Under the pieces are notes generated by a model. It saw only the letters and a list, made by a program, of their open reading frames with translations. It was not told where the DNA came from and ran no database searches. 64,000 bases of DNA. Origin: Limnohabitans sp. 2KL-1. GTDB taxonomy: Bacteria > Pseudomonadota > Gammaproteobacteria > Burkholderiales > Burkholderiaceae_C. Positions 1 through 9,074 of the stretch are shown piece after piece. Made by a program: the position numbers and the translations under genes. The stretch covers positions 620,001-684,000 of the forward strand of contig NZ_NESL01000002.1 in assembly GCF_003063435.1 (NCBI RefSeq), written 5' to 3'. The first letter of the stretch is position 1, and each line of letters begins with the position of its first letter.

Positions 1-2
1 TG

Positions 3-515
3 CGCGATGCCGCCTTGACGCCCATGCGTGATCTGCACAAGTTGATCCAACAACCGGTCAATCTGAGCATGCGCCAAGGCGATGAAATCGTCTACATCGA
101 ACGCGCTTACAGTGAGCGCTCGGGCATGCAAGTGGTGCGCGCTATTGGGGGCCGAGCGCCCTTGCATCTGACGTCTGTGGGCAAGCTTTTTCTGGCTGCA
201 GATGACCCCTTGCGTGTTCGCTCTTACGCCACACGAACAGGCCTGGCCGGTCAGACACGCAACAGCATCACGCAGCTGCAAGTGCTCGAAAGAGAGCTGG
301 CTCGCGTCAAACATTCAGGGGTTGCTTTCGACAATGAAGAGCTTGAGCTGGGTGTGCGCTGCATCGCAGCAGGCATCTATGACGACCAGGGCAAGCTGTT
401 GGCTGGTTTATCCATTTCCGCGCCAGCTGACCGGCTAGACGAAAGTTGGCTGCCCAAACTGCAGGAAACGGCCAAAGAAATATCCGGCACCCTTGGGCAT
501 CACTCAGCCCACTGA
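3..515 (+). CDS. IclR-family transcriptional regulator, C-terminal part (5' end outside window)
   Basis: The reading frame is open to the left edge, so this is the C-terminal portion of a gene that starts upstream of the window. What is visible matches the effector-binding (GAF-like) domain of IclR regulators: the VNLSMRQGDEIVYIERA strand pattern, then LHLTSVGKLFLA and a closing GVRCIAAGIYDDQGKLLAGLSIS segment. The N-terminal winged helix that binds DNA is not in the window. IclR proteins usually control a catabolic operon next to them; that neighbour is not visible, so the target and ligand cannot be named. The gene converges on pbpG and ends in a pair of hairpins. Confidence 0.85.
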   Translation, partial: RDAALTPMRDLHKLIQQPVNLSMRQGDEIVYIERAYSERSGMQVVRAIGGRAPLHLTSVGKLFLAADDPLRVRSYATRTGLAGQTRNSITQLQVLERELARVKHSGVAFDNEELELGVRCIAAGIYDDQGKLLAGLSISAPADRLDESWLPKLQETAKEISGTLGHHSAH

Positions 516-553
516 GGCTGCGCTCAGTGGCATGGCGTCCCTTGCTGGACGCC
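509..553. terminator. Two tandem hairpins between convergent genes
   Basis: Two perfect inverted repeats lie back to back: CCACTGAG/CTCAGTGG (509-530, 6-base loop) and GGCGTCC/GGACGCC (534-553, 6-base loop). The first overlaps the stop codon of the IclR gene. Neither is followed by a clear T run on either strand, so termination strength is uncertain, but the position between two converging genes fits a bidirectional terminator. Confidence 0.5.
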
Positions 554-559
554 GACTAC

Positions 560-1633
560 TCAACCGGGCAACTGTCCCGTCGACCGATTCTGGCTTGATT
601 GATAGGCAGATTTTTTCTCCACCCATTTGCGCACGCGCTCGGCATCACCGATGCGGCTGAGTTTGCCGGCAGAATCGAGAAAAACCATGATCAGTTTGCG
701 ACCCGCAACTTTGGCTTGCATCACCAGACACTGACCGGCCTCGGAGATGTACCCGGTTTTTTGCAGGCCGATTTCCCACTCCGGGTTCTTCACCAAGCGA
801 TTGGTATTGTTGTACTGCAGCGTGCGGCTTCCGACTTCAACCTCACGACCGTGTGAAGTTGACAACTCCCGCAGCATGGGTTCTTTGTAGGCCGCGCCCA
901 CCAACAAGGCCAAGTCATTTGCACTTGACTGGTTGCGGCTGGATAAACCTGTCGGCTCCACATAACGGGTATCGGTCATGCCCAACATTTGAGCACGCTG
1001 GTTCATGCGCGATACAAATTCATGAAGACCACCCGGAAACGTTCTGCCCAGCGCATGTGCTGCACGGTTTTCACTGGACATCAAGGCCAAATGCATCAAT
1101 TCGCCTCGGCTCAACTCCGTGCCTACCGCCAACCGCGAGGAACTGCCCTTTTCCGTGTCCACATCGGCCTGGGTGATCGTGATGCGCTCCATCATCGACA
1201 AATTGGCTTCCGAGACCACCAAACCCGTCATGAGTTTGGTCAGCGATGCGATAGGCAAAACGGCATGGTCATTTTTGCGGAACAAGACCTCCTGAGTTTC
1301 CTGATCCACCACAAGCGCCACACTGGAGCGCAAGTCCAGCGCATCCGAAGTGGACCGCAATCCAGCGATCTGACCAAAAGAGGCTTTGACAGGCTGAACA
1401 TTCTGTCGGGACTTGACCCTGGAAGTCTTCTTGGCAGCTTGCACGTTCTGACGCGGTGTGGTTTTACCCGTGCTCTTGCCTGTCTTCTGAACTTTCTTCG
1501 GCGTTTGCTTGCCTGTTTGCGCATACGCCAGGCTCGACTGACCTGCCACGATGGTCAACAAACCCACCGACATGAAGAAAACAGCCACACGCAACCATGC
1601 TTTGGGAGAGGGAGAAAATGCAGCGAATTTCAA
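560..1633 (-). CDS. pbpG: D-alanyl-D-alanine endopeptidase (penicillin-binding protein 7 type)
   Basis: A low-molecular-weight penicillin-binding protein of the S11 serine peptidase family; family members act in the periplasm, cutting D-Ala-meso-DAP crosslinks in peptidoglycan. The three active-site boxes are present in order: SLTK (in LPIASLTKLMTG), SEN (in LMSSENRAAHALG) and KTG (in GLQKTGYISEAG). An N-terminal export signal (VAVFFMSVGLLTIVAG followed by AYAQ) precedes a Lys/Thr-rich linker. The frame stays open upstream to 1717, but that start lies inside the leuA terminator hairpin. I prefer the TTG at 1633, which follows CAGGACACGACA and gives 357 aa with a conventional signal peptide. 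The alternative long start would add 28 residues of unlikely sequence. Confidence 0.85.
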   Translation of the reverse strand: MKFAAFSPSPKAWLRVAVFFMSVGLLTIVAGQSSLAYAQTGKQTPKKVQKTGKSTGKTTPRQNVQAAKKTSRVKSRQNVQPVKASFGQIAGLRSTSDALDLRSSVALVVDQETQEVLFRKNDHAVLPIASLTKLMTGLVVSEANLSMMERITITQADVDTEKGSSSRLAVGTELSRGELMHLALMSSENRAAHALGRTFPGGLHEFVSRMNQRAQMLGMTDTRYVEPTGLSSRNQSSANDLALLVGAAYKEPMLRELSTSHGREVEVGSRTLQYNNTNRLVKNPEWEIGLQKTGYISEAGQCLVMQAKVAGRKLIMVFLDSAGKLSRIGDAERVRKWVEKKSAYQSSQNRSTGQLPG

Positions 1634-1695
1634 TGTCGTGTCCTGGCAGGCTAAAGGGGATTTCACAAAAACTGAACCTAGTTTAATCAAATAAA

Positions 1696-1731
1696 AAAAG
1701 TCACGCAAGAACAACAACTTACGTGACTTTT
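1696..1731 (-). terminator. Intrinsic terminator of leuA
   Basis: Inverted repeat AAAAGTCACG/CGTGACTTTT with a 16-base loop. Read on the minus strand the right arm runs directly into seven Ts, which is the form of a Rho-independent terminator. It lies about 35 bases past the leuA stop codon and separates leuA from pbpG. Confidence 0.75.
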
Positions 1732-1764
1732 GTAAAGCAAAAAATTACTTATTTAGAATTCATT

Positions 1765-3303
1765 TTAACCTTGTGCAGCCACCCTGTCGGTCGTACTTTG
1801 CAGTTTATTCAATGCACTGAGGTACGCCTTGGCGGAAGCCACGACGATGTCCGGATCGGAACCCACGCCATTGACCACGCGGCCACTGTTTTGCAAACGA
1901 ACCGTGACTTCACCCTGACTTTCTGTCGAGCCACTGATGGCGTTGACCGAATACAAAACCATCTCAGCGCCACTCTGGACATGCGCTTCAATGGCTTTGA
2001 GTGAGGCATCGACAGGTCCATTGCCGTCCGACTCGGTGCGCACCTCTTTGCCACCCACCGTGAACACCACGGCCGCATGGGGACGCTCCCCGGTTTCGCT
2101 GTGCTGTGACATGGAGACAAAGCCAAACTGCTCTTTCTCACTGGTCACACTTTCATCGCTGACCAAGGCCAGGATGTCCTCGTCAAAAATCTCGCTCTTG
2201 CGGTCGGCCAGTTCCTTGAACTTGGCAAAAGCGCTGTTGATTTCGGTCTCGCTGTCCAGGCTCACGCCCAGGTCTTGCAAACGCTGTTTGAACGCGTTGC
2301 GACCGCTGAGCTTGCCCAAAACGATCTTGTTGGTGGTCCAGCCTACATCTTCGGCGCGCATGATTTCATAGGTGTCGCGCGCCTTGAGCACGCCATCTTG
2401 GTGAATGCCCGAGGCGTGGGCAAAGGCGTTGGCACCCACCACCGCCTTGTTTGGCTGAACCACAAAACCCGTGGTCTGGCTGACCATGCGACTGGCCGCC
2501 ACGATGTGGCTGGTGTCAATGCCCACATCCAGACCAAAGTAATCGCGACGCGTCTTGACGGCCATGACCACTTCTTCGAGCGAGCAATTGCCCGCACGTT
2601 CACCCAGGCCGTTGATGGTGCACTCGACTTGACGGGCACCACCGATCTTCACGCCCGCCAGGGAATTGGCCACCGCCATGCCCAAGTCGTTGTGGCAGTG
2701 CACGGACCAGATGGCTTTGTCGGAGTTGGGAATGCGTTCGCGCAAGGTGCGAATGAATTCACCATACAACTCGGGCACCGCATAACCCACGGTGTCAGGC
2801 ACGTTGATGGTGCTGGCACCCTCGGCGATCACGGCCTCAAGGATGCGGCACAAAAAGTCCATGTCGCTGCGGTAACCGTCTTCCGGGCTGAATTCGACAT
2901 CACCGACCAAATTGCGCGCAAAGCGCACCGATTGCTTGGCTTGCTCAAACACCTGATCGGGTGTCATGCGCAACTTCTTTTCCATGTGCAAGGGCGACGT
3001 GGCAATGAAGGTGTGAATGCGCCCGCTGTTGGCACCCTTGAGGGCTTCGGCCGCACGCGAGATGTCACGGTCATTGGCGCGAGACAAAGAGCAAATGGTG
3101 GAGTCCTTGATGGCTTCCGCAATGGTTTTGACAGCCTCAAAGTCGCCGTTGGAGCTGGCGGCAAAACCGGCTTCGATCACGTCCACACGCAGACGTTCCA
3201 GTTGACGTGCGATGCGCAGCTTCTCATCACGGGTCATGGAGGCGCCGGGCGATTGCTCGCCGTCACGCAAGGTGGTGTCGAAAATAATCAATTTGTCAGT
3301 CAT
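1765..3303 (-). CDS. leuA: 2-isopropylmalate synthase
   Basis: First committed enzyme of leucine synthesis: condenses acetyl-CoA with 2-ketoisovalerate to 2-isopropylmalate in the cytoplasm. The 512-residue protein has the usual length. The HMGL-like barrel begins with [18 protein letters not shown], carries the metal-binding [12 protein letters not shown] motif and the NGLGERAGN loop, and ends in a LeuA dimer/allosteric domain (from about residue 385) that in this family mediates leucine feedback inhibition. The start ATG is preceded by CAGGAGTAGAC, a good ribosome site. Upstream lie a Leu-rich leader peptide and a hairpin terminator, so expression is probably controlled by attenuation in response to charged leucine tRNA. 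Confidence 0.97.
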   Translation of the reverse strand: MTDKLIIFDTTLRDGEQSPGASMTRDEKLRIARQLERLRVDVIEAGFAASSNGDFEAVKTIAEAIKDSTICSLSRANDRDISRAAEALKGANSGRIHTFIATSPLHMEKKLRMTPDQVFEQAKQSVRFARNLVGDVEFSPEDGYRSDMDFLCRILEAVIAEGASTINVPDTVGYAVPELYGEFIRTLRERIPNSDKAIWSVHCHNDLGMAVANSLAGVKIGGARQVECTINGLGERAGNCSLEEVVMAVKTRRDYFGLDVGIDTSHIVAASRMVSQTTGFVVQPNKAVVGANAFAHASGIHQDGVLKARDTYEIMRAEDVGWTTNKIVLGKLSGRNAFKQRLQDLGVSLDSETEINSAFAKFKELADRKSEIFDEDILALVSDESVTSEKEQFGFVSMSQHSETGERPHAAVVFTVGGKEVRTESDGNGPVDASLKAIEAHVQSGAEMVLYSVNAISGSTESQGEVTVRLQNSGRVVNGVGSDPDIVVASAKAYLSALNKLQSTTDRVAAQG

Positions 3304-3346
3304 GTCTACTCCTGGTCAGAAAACCGCAAGTCCAAGCAAAAAATGC

Positions 3347-3380
3347 AAAAGGCCCGTTGCGGATGGCATACGGGCCTTTT
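3347..3380 (-). terminator. leuA leader terminator (attenuator)
   Basis: An 11-bp perfect stem (AAAAGGCCCGT/ACGGGCCTTTT) lies between the leader peptide and leuA. On the minus strand it is followed by GCATTTTTTGC. A strong terminator in the leader rather than after the gene is the hallmark of attenuation. The C/G-rich stretch at the end of the leader peptide (GCCCCACGGGCGGG on the minus strand) could pair with part of the stem to form the competing structure. Confidence 0.8.
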
Positions 3381-3399
3381 GGGAAAATGTTTGCGTGCG

Positions 3400-3453
3400 C
3401 TACACATCCCGCCCGTGGGGCGCTAGCAGCAGTGCAAACAAGGAAAAATTCAT
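3400..3453 (-). CDS. leuL: leuA leader peptide (attenuation)
   Basis: A 17-codon frame, MNFSLFALLLAPHGRDV then TAG, runs just ahead of the leader terminator. Four of its first ten codons are leucine (TTG, then CTG CTG CTA in a row), as expected for a peptide whose translation senses leucyl-tRNA. Ribosome stalling at these codons would free the downstream RNA to avoid the terminator. The ribosome site is weak. The gene is too short for standard gene callers. The call rests on codon content and position, not on a database match. Confidence 0.72.
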   Translation of the reverse strand: MNFSLFALLLAPHGRDV

Positions 3454-3501
3454 AGAAATACTTTAGCACAGTTCAAAACAGGCTTTGTCGTGCGCATGAC
3501 A

Positions 3502-4311
3502 TCACTGATGCAAGCCGCGCTCGTCGGGCTCATCGGTGGAGGTGCTGATCATGCTGGTGGGCTGACCCTTGGCCTTGCGCCAAACATAAATCGCATAACC
3601 GCTCAAGCCATAGCCTACAAACAGCGCAAACAGCACGGTGGGTGGATCAATGTTAACGACGGCAATACCCAAAGCCACCAGCACGAGCGTGGCAAAGGGC
3701 ACGCTCTTTTTCATGTGCATATCCTTGAAACTGTAAAACGGCACATTGGTCACCATGGTCAAGCCCGCAAACAGACACACCGCAAACATGCCCCAAGCCA
3801 CTGTTTTGGCGGGAACAGCGTTTTCAAACATGATCCACACGAAGCCCATCACCAAAGCCGCAGCAGCGGGCGATGGCAGGCCCTGAAAATAACGTTTATC
3901 GACCACGGCCGTGTTCACATTGAAGCGGGCCAAGCGCAAGGCTGCGCAAGCGCAATACACAAAAGCGGCGATCCAGCCCCAGCGGCCCAATTCTTTCAAG
4001 GTCCAGACGTAAGCGATCAGCGCAGGAGCTGCACCAAAGGAGACCATGTCTGAGAGCGAATCCATCTGTTCGCCAAAAGCGCTCTGCGTGTTCGTCATGC
4101 GGGCCACGCGGCCATCCAGGCTGTCCAGCACCATGGCACTGAAAATGCCCACCGTGGCCAGGTCAAAACGGCCATTGATGGCCATGACCACGGCATAAAA
4201 GCCAGCGAACAGCGCGGCCAGCGTGATCATGTTGGGCAGCATGTAAATGCCCTTGGAGGGTTTGCGCACCGGCGCATTCACCTCGGAGTCTTCGACTTTG
4301 TCGTTGTTCAT
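3502..4311 (-). CDS. pssA: CDP-diacylglycerol-serine O-phosphatidyltransferase
   Basis: Makes phosphatidylserine, the precursor of phosphatidylethanolamine, in the inner membrane. The CDP-alcohol phosphotransferase signature D-G-x2-A-R-x8-G-x3-D-x3-D is complete (DGRVAR ... GEQMDSLSD, about residues 66-88). Several hydrophobic segments follow. The 269-residue size suits the PssA type found in Gram-positive and many proteobacterial genomes rather than the E. coli phospholipase-D-like enzyme. It sits between ilvC and leuA. In many Burkholderiales a psd (decarboxylase) gene lies beside pssA in this cluster; none is seen here. The plus-strand frames across this gene are shadows. Confidence 0.93.
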   Translation of the reverse strand: MNNDKVEDSEVNAPVRKPSKGIYMLPNMITLAALFAGFYAVVMAINGRFDLATVGIFSAMVLDSLDGRVARMTNTQSAFGEQMDSLSDMVSFGAAPALIAYVWTLKELGRWGWIAAFVYCACAALRLARFNVNTAVVDKRYFQGLPSPAAAALVMGFVWIMFENAVPAKTVAWGMFAVCLFAGLTMVTNVPFYSFKDMHMKKSVPFATLVLVALGIAVVNIDPPTVLFALFVGYGLSGYAIYVWRKAKGQPTSMISTSTDEPDERGLHQ

Positions 4312-4382
4312 CGTCCGTTCCTGTTGAAACTGTTCGCAGCCATCCCTTGTCAGCGAAGTTTAAGCCAATGCGAGCGCCCAAG

Positions 4383-4408
4383 AAAAAGGCCACCCAAGTG
4401 GCCTTTTT
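4383..4408 (-). terminator. Intrinsic terminator of the ilvBNC operon
   Basis: Perfect 11-bp stem AAAAAGGCCAC/GTGGCCTTTTT with a 4-base loop, 23 bases past the ilvC stop codon. The flanking A and T runs make it work in either direction, but only the minus strand has a gene ending here. Confidence 0.85.
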
Positions 4409-4430
4409 CAAACTTGCCCAAGGGCCCAGA

Positions 4431-5480
<1,050 letters not shown>

Positions 5481-5486
5481 TTAAGT

Positions 5487-5978
5487 TTAGACGCGCAGGA
5501 TGCGCTCGCCGCGCCCGATACCGCACGCACCCGTGCGCACGGTCTCCAAGATGGCGCTGCGGTCGATCGCCTCCAAAAAGGCGTCGTTCTTGGATTGGTC
5601 ACCGGTCAGCTCTACGGTGTAGCTCTTGTCGGTGACATCAATCACACGGCCGCGAAAGATGTCGGCCATGCGTTTCATTTCTTCGCGTTCCTTGCCCACG
5701 GCGCGCACCTTCACCAGCATCAGCTCGCGTTCGGTGTAAGCGCCTTCAGTCAGGTCCACGACCTTGACCACCTCGATCAGGCGGTTCAAGTGTTTGGTGA
5801 TTTGTTCGATCACGTCATCCGACCCCGTGGTCTGGATGGTCATGCGCGACAAGCTGGGGTCTTCGGTCGGGGCCACGGTCAAGGACTCGATGTTGTAGCC
5901 ACGGGCCGAAAACAGACCCACCACACGGGACAAGGCGCCCGCTTCGTTTTCGATCAATACAGCAATGATGTGTTTCAT
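5487..5978 (-). CDS. ilvN: Acetolactate synthase small (regulatory) subunit
   Basis: Regulatory subunit that stimulates the catalytic subunit and confers valine feedback inhibition. The 163 residues open with an ACT domain (MKHIIAVLIENEAGALSRVVGLF, then RGYNIESLTVAPTEDPSLSRMTI) followed by the ALS_ss_C domain. Length and motifs match IlvH/IlvN of proteobacteria. It starts two bases after the ilvB stop codon, so the subunits are almost certainly translated together. The family symbol could equally be ilvH. Confidence 0.95.
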   Translation of the reverse strand: MKHIIAVLIENEAGALSRVVGLFSARGYNIESLTVAPTEDPSLSRMTIQTTGSDDVIEQITKHLNRLIEVVKVVDLTEGAYTERELMLVKVRAVGKEREEMKRMADIFRGRVIDVTDKSYTVELTGDQSKNDAFLEAIDRSAILETVRTGACGIGRGERILRV

Positions 5979-5980
5979 GA

Positions 5981-7744
5981 TTACAGGTCCTCCACACCCA
6001 TGAGCATCTCGGTGATGCCCTTGCCAGCCTGAACCATGGGGAACACGTTTTCCGTGGGGTCCGTGCGAATGTCCAAGAAAACCGTGCGGTCCTTGAGTCT
6101 GCGGGCTTCGCGCAAGGCGGGCTCCACATCCTCTGGTTTTTCAACCAAGATGCCGACGTGTCCATAGGCTTCTGCCAACTTCACGAAGTTGGGCAATGCA
6201 TCCATGTAGCTGTGGCTGTAACGACCGGAGTAATCAATCTCCTGCCATTGGCGCACCATGCCCAAGTAACCGTTGTTCAGGGCCACCACTTTGATGGGCG
6301 TGTTGTATTGCAGGCAGGTCGAGAGTTCCTGAATGCACATCTGCACCGAGCCTTCACCCGTGACGCAGAACACTTCGCTGTCTGGCTTGGCCAGTTTGAT
6401 GCCCATGGCGTAAGGAATCCCCACACCCATGGTGCCCAAACCGCCCGAATTGATCCAGCGGCGTGGCTCGTTGAACTTGTAGTACTGGGCCGCCCACATT
6501 TGGTGCTGCCCTACATCGGAGGTGATGTACGCATCCGCGTCCTTGGTCATCTCCCACAAGGTTTCGATGACCTTTTGCGGCTTGATCACCAAATCGTTGC
6601 TGTTGTCGTACTTCATGCAATCGCGTTTGCGCCAACCTTCAACCGTTTCCCACCACTGGGCCAAGGCCTGTGGATCGGGCTTTTGGCCAGACTCACGGAT
6701 CATGCCCATGAGTTCGGTCAGCACGTCTTTCACATCACCCACAATCGGCACATCGACTTTGACGCGCTTGGAGATGCTGGACGGGTCAATGTCGATGTGG
6801 ATGATCTTGCGATCCACCGAAGCGAAGTGCTTGGGGTTGCCGATCACACGGTCGTCAAAACGTGCACCCACGGCCAACAAGACGTCGCAGTTTTGCATGG
6901 CATTGTTGGCTTCGAGCGTGCCGTGCATGCCCAGCATGCCCAGGAAACGACGGTCGGTGGCAGGGAAAGCGCCCAAGCCCATCAAGGTGTTGGTGACTGG
7001 CACGTTGAGCATGTCCACCAGGGCACGCAGCTCTGCGCTGGCATTGCTCAGCAGCACGCCACCACCGGTGTAGATGTAAGGGCGCTTGGCCGACATCAAC
7101 AACTGCAACGCTTTGCGGATCTGACCGCCGTGACCCTTGCGCACCGGGTTGTAAGAACGCATCTCAACAGACTCGGGGTAGCCCGAATACAGCGTCTTGT
7201 TGAAAGAAACGTCCTTGGGCACGTCCACCACCACCGGGCCAGGACGGCCGCTGCGTGCAATGTGGAAGGCTTTTTTCATGACCTCGGCCATGTCCTTGGC
7301 GTCTTTGACCAGAAAGTTGTGCTTGACGATCGGGCGGGTGATGCCAACGGTGTCGCACTCCTGGAATGCATCCAAGCCAATGGCCGCAGTGGGCACTTGG
7401 CCACTGATGATGACCATGGGAATGCTGTCCATGTAGGCGGTGGCGATGCCAGTCACGGCATTGGTCAGGCCGGGGCCGGAAGTGACCAAGGCCACTCCGA
7501 CTTCACCCGTGGCACGGGCAAAGCCGTCGGCCGCGTGCACAGCTGCTTGCTCATGCCGCACCAGGACGTGCTGAATGGTGTCTTGTTTGTAAAAAGCGTC
7601 GTAAATGTGAAGAACGGCGCCGCCAGGGTAGCCCCAGACATACTGCACGTTTTCAGCTTGAAGCGCTTTGACGAGGATTTCTGCACCGCGCAACTCTTGA
7701 GCGCCCGCAGAAGCATTGGCCGTGTCGGCTTTGATCATTTCCAT
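5981..7744 (-). CDS. ilvB: Acetolactate synthase large (catalytic) subunit
   Basis: Catalyses the first common step of branched-chain amino acid synthesis, joining two pyruvates or pyruvate and 2-ketobutyrate, with thiamine diphosphate, FAD and Mg2+. The 587-residue protein has the three domains of the family: N-terminal PYR domain (VWGYPGGAVLHIYDAF, with the catalytic Glu in LVRHEQAAVHAADG), central FAD-binding domain, and C-terminal PP domain with VTGEGSVQMCIQEL. The metal motif reads GEGS rather than the more common GDGS. First gene of the ilvBNC operon; a possible promoter lies near 7905 on the minus strand. The symbol ilvI is equally used. Confidence 0.95.
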   Translation of the reverse strand: MEMIKADTANASAGAQELRGAEILVKALQAENVQYVWGYPGGAVLHIYDAFYKQDTIQHVLVRHEQAAVHAADGFARATGEVGVALVTSGPGLTNAVTGIATAYMDSIPMVIISGQVPTAAIGLDAFQECDTVGITRPIVKHNFLVKDAKDMAEVMKKAFHIARSGRPGPVVVDVPKDVSFNKTLYSGYPESVEMRSYNPVRKGHGGQIRKALQLLMSAKRPYIYTGGGVLLSNASAELRALVDMLNVPVTNTLMGLGAFPATDRRFLGMLGMHGTLEANNAMQNCDVLLAVGARFDDRVIGNPKHFASVDRKIIHIDIDPSSISKRVKVDVPIVGDVKDVLTELMGMIRESGQKPDPQALAQWWETVEGWRKRDCMKYDNSNDLVIKPQKVIETLWEMTKDADAYITSDVGQHQMWAAQYYKFNEPRRWINSGGLGTMGVGIPYAMGIKLAKPDSEVFCVTGEGSVQMCIQELSTCLQYNTPIKVVALNNGYLGMVRQWQEIDYSGRYSHSYMDALPNFVKLAEAYGHVGILVEKPEDVEPALREARRLKDRTVFLDIRTDPTENVFPMVQAGKGITEMLMGVEDL

Positions 7745-7902
7745 ATATTCAACCTTTGTGAATTTCTCTAACGAAAAACCTTGGGTGCCCCTGGGCTCGA
7801 CTCTTGTGAAGTGGCTTTGGGACTTGAGACCACTGACATGGGCACCAAACTGTAAAAGTGCCGGACAGTGATCCGTTTGCTTTTTTTCAATTGCAACCCA
7901 GT

Positions 7903-7966
7903 ATTATCGCACCGATGAGACCGCAGCTCTCAAAGACGTGTTGTTTGCGCATGGCAGTGCGATAAT
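7903..7966. promoter_or_regulatory. Divergent promoter region between ilvB and the ECF sigma gene
   Basis: The 323-base gap 7745-8067 holds no gene. It contains a 10-bp inverted repeat, ATTATCGCAC (7903-7912) and GTGCGATAAT (7957-7966). Each arm read outward is an extended -10 element, TGCGATAAT, one pointing to ilvB and one to the sigma factor gene. For ilvB a TTGAGA lies 19 bases upstream of GATAAT. The -35 for the sigma gene is not clear. The ilvB leader of about 150 bases also has a GGTGCCC/GGGCACC hairpin of unknown role. Confidence 0.45.
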
Positions 7967-8067
7967 TCCATGACCAGGAAAATGCCGTTGCACTGCAAAA
8001 TGCATTTCAGGATGCCCCATCAAGCCACCATCTCACCACCACAGGACACAGCACCGCTGCACTCAAG

Positions 8068-8634
8068 TTGGCCTCGGAAACAGAACTCTCGGATTTCCTC
8101 AAAAACGCGGAAAAAAAAGCTTACAAGCGGGCTTACTACCACGTTCGCGACGAAGAAGGTGCCTTGGACATTGTGCAAGACAGCATGATCAAACTGTGCA
8201 CCAACTACTCGGACAAGCCCCTGGGAGAGCTGCCCATGCTGTTCCAGCGCATTCTGTCCAATACTGTCCTCGACTGGTTTCGACGCCGCAAAACACGCAA
8301 TGCCATATTTTCAAACCTCAACGACTTCGAGAGCAGCGATGTCGATGGCGATTTTGACCTGCTTGAAGTCAAAACAGGCGAATCGGATCACTCGTACAGC
8401 CAAAGCGCCGAGCAATGGTTAGGACGGGTACAAACCCTTGAGCACATAGAAACTGCGGTGATGGCACTGCCTGCACGTCAACGGGAAGCCTTCTTGCTGC
8501 GTTATTGGGAGGAGCTCGACGTGGCCGAAACCGCCGCCGTGATGGGTTGCTCTGAAGGCAGCGTCAAAACCCATTGTTCCCGAGCCATACAGGCCCTGAG
8601 CAAAACCTTGGCCGACCAAGGAGTGAAACCATGA
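8068..8634 (+). CDS. ECF-type RNA polymerase sigma factor
   Basis: A 188-residue sigma-70 family protein of the extracytoplasmic-function group. Region 2 (KRAYYHVRDEEGALDIVQDSMIKL, then LFQRILSNTVLDWFRRRK) and region 4 (LPARQREAFLLRYWEELDVAETAAVMGCSEGSVKTH) are both recognisable, separated by an acidic linker. There is no ATG in frame upstream; the TTG at 8068 gives the family-typical N terminus (L/M)ASETELSDFL. It overlaps the DUF3619 gene by ATGA, so the two are translationally coupled. That pairing suggests DUF3619 and DUF3106 belong to its regulatory circuit; this is inference. The promoter region carries TGCGATAAT at 7958-7966. Confidence 0.88.
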   Translation: MASETELSDFLKNAEKKAYKRAYYHVRDEEGALDIVQDSMIKLCTNYSDKPLGELPMLFQRILSNTVLDWFRRRKTRNAIFSNLNDFESSDVDGDFDLLEVKTGESDHSYSQSAEQWLGRVQTLEHIETAVMALPARQREAFLLRYWEELDVAETAAVMGCSEGSVKTHCSRAIQALSKTLADQGVKP

Positions 8635-9074
8635 AATACCCCCAAGCATCCACTACAGACGACATTGACCGCTGGGGTCAGGCCTTTGCCGCCCGACTTG
8701 ACCTGGTCACCATGGACATGGGGCATGACATCAGCGAGCGCCTGCGCATTGCGCGCCAAAGGGCGATCCAAGCACGCCCGGCAACAGTGAGGCAACTGCG
8801 CCACGCCGCGTCAACGCAAGCCAATGGCACGCTCACAGCCCCCACAGAAGATGGCCAGAGTTTGTGGCGCATTCTGGCTTCGGCATTGCCTTTGGTGGTT
8901 CTGGTGTTGGGCTTGATGCTCATCCAGTCGATACAGCTCGACACAGCTGAATCCGACATTGCCTCCATCGACTCGGCCCTGTTGCTGGACGAACTCCCGC
9001 CAGACGCCTATACAGACCCGGGCTTCGTCCAATTCCTGAAGCTCCAGCTTACCCAACGCCCTGCCAATGAATGA
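8631..9074 (+). CDS. DUF3619 family membrane protein, possible anti-sigma factor
   Basis: A 147-residue protein of the betaproteobacterial DUF3619 family. About 80 soluble residues are followed by one membrane helix (ILASALPLVVLVLGLMLIQS) and a short acidic tail with DELPPDAYTDPGFVQFL. The ATG at 8631 overlaps the sigma factor stop codon. A cytoplasmic N-terminal segment plus one membrane span, encoded directly after an ECF sigma gene, is the layout of an anti-sigma factor, but no known anti-sigma motif is seen, so that role is inference. A longer frame from 8574 would run inside the sigma gene and is rejected. Confidence 0.75.
   Translation: MKYPQASTTDDIDRWGQAFAARLDLVTMDMGHDISERLRIARQRAIQARPATVRQLRHAASTQANGTLTAPTEDGQSLWRILASALPLVVLVLGLMLIQSIQLDTAESDIASIDSALLLDELPPDAYTDPGFVQFLKLQLTQRPANE

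Noticed and set aside
6158-7771. 537-codon plus-strand frame opposite ilvB
   Set aside because: Antisense shadow of ilvB caused by GC-rich codon bias.
7745-7890. Possible leader peptide for ilvB on the minus strand
   Set aside because: A frame of about 40 codons exists, but it has no run of Ile, Val or Leu codons and the hairpin after it lacks a T run.
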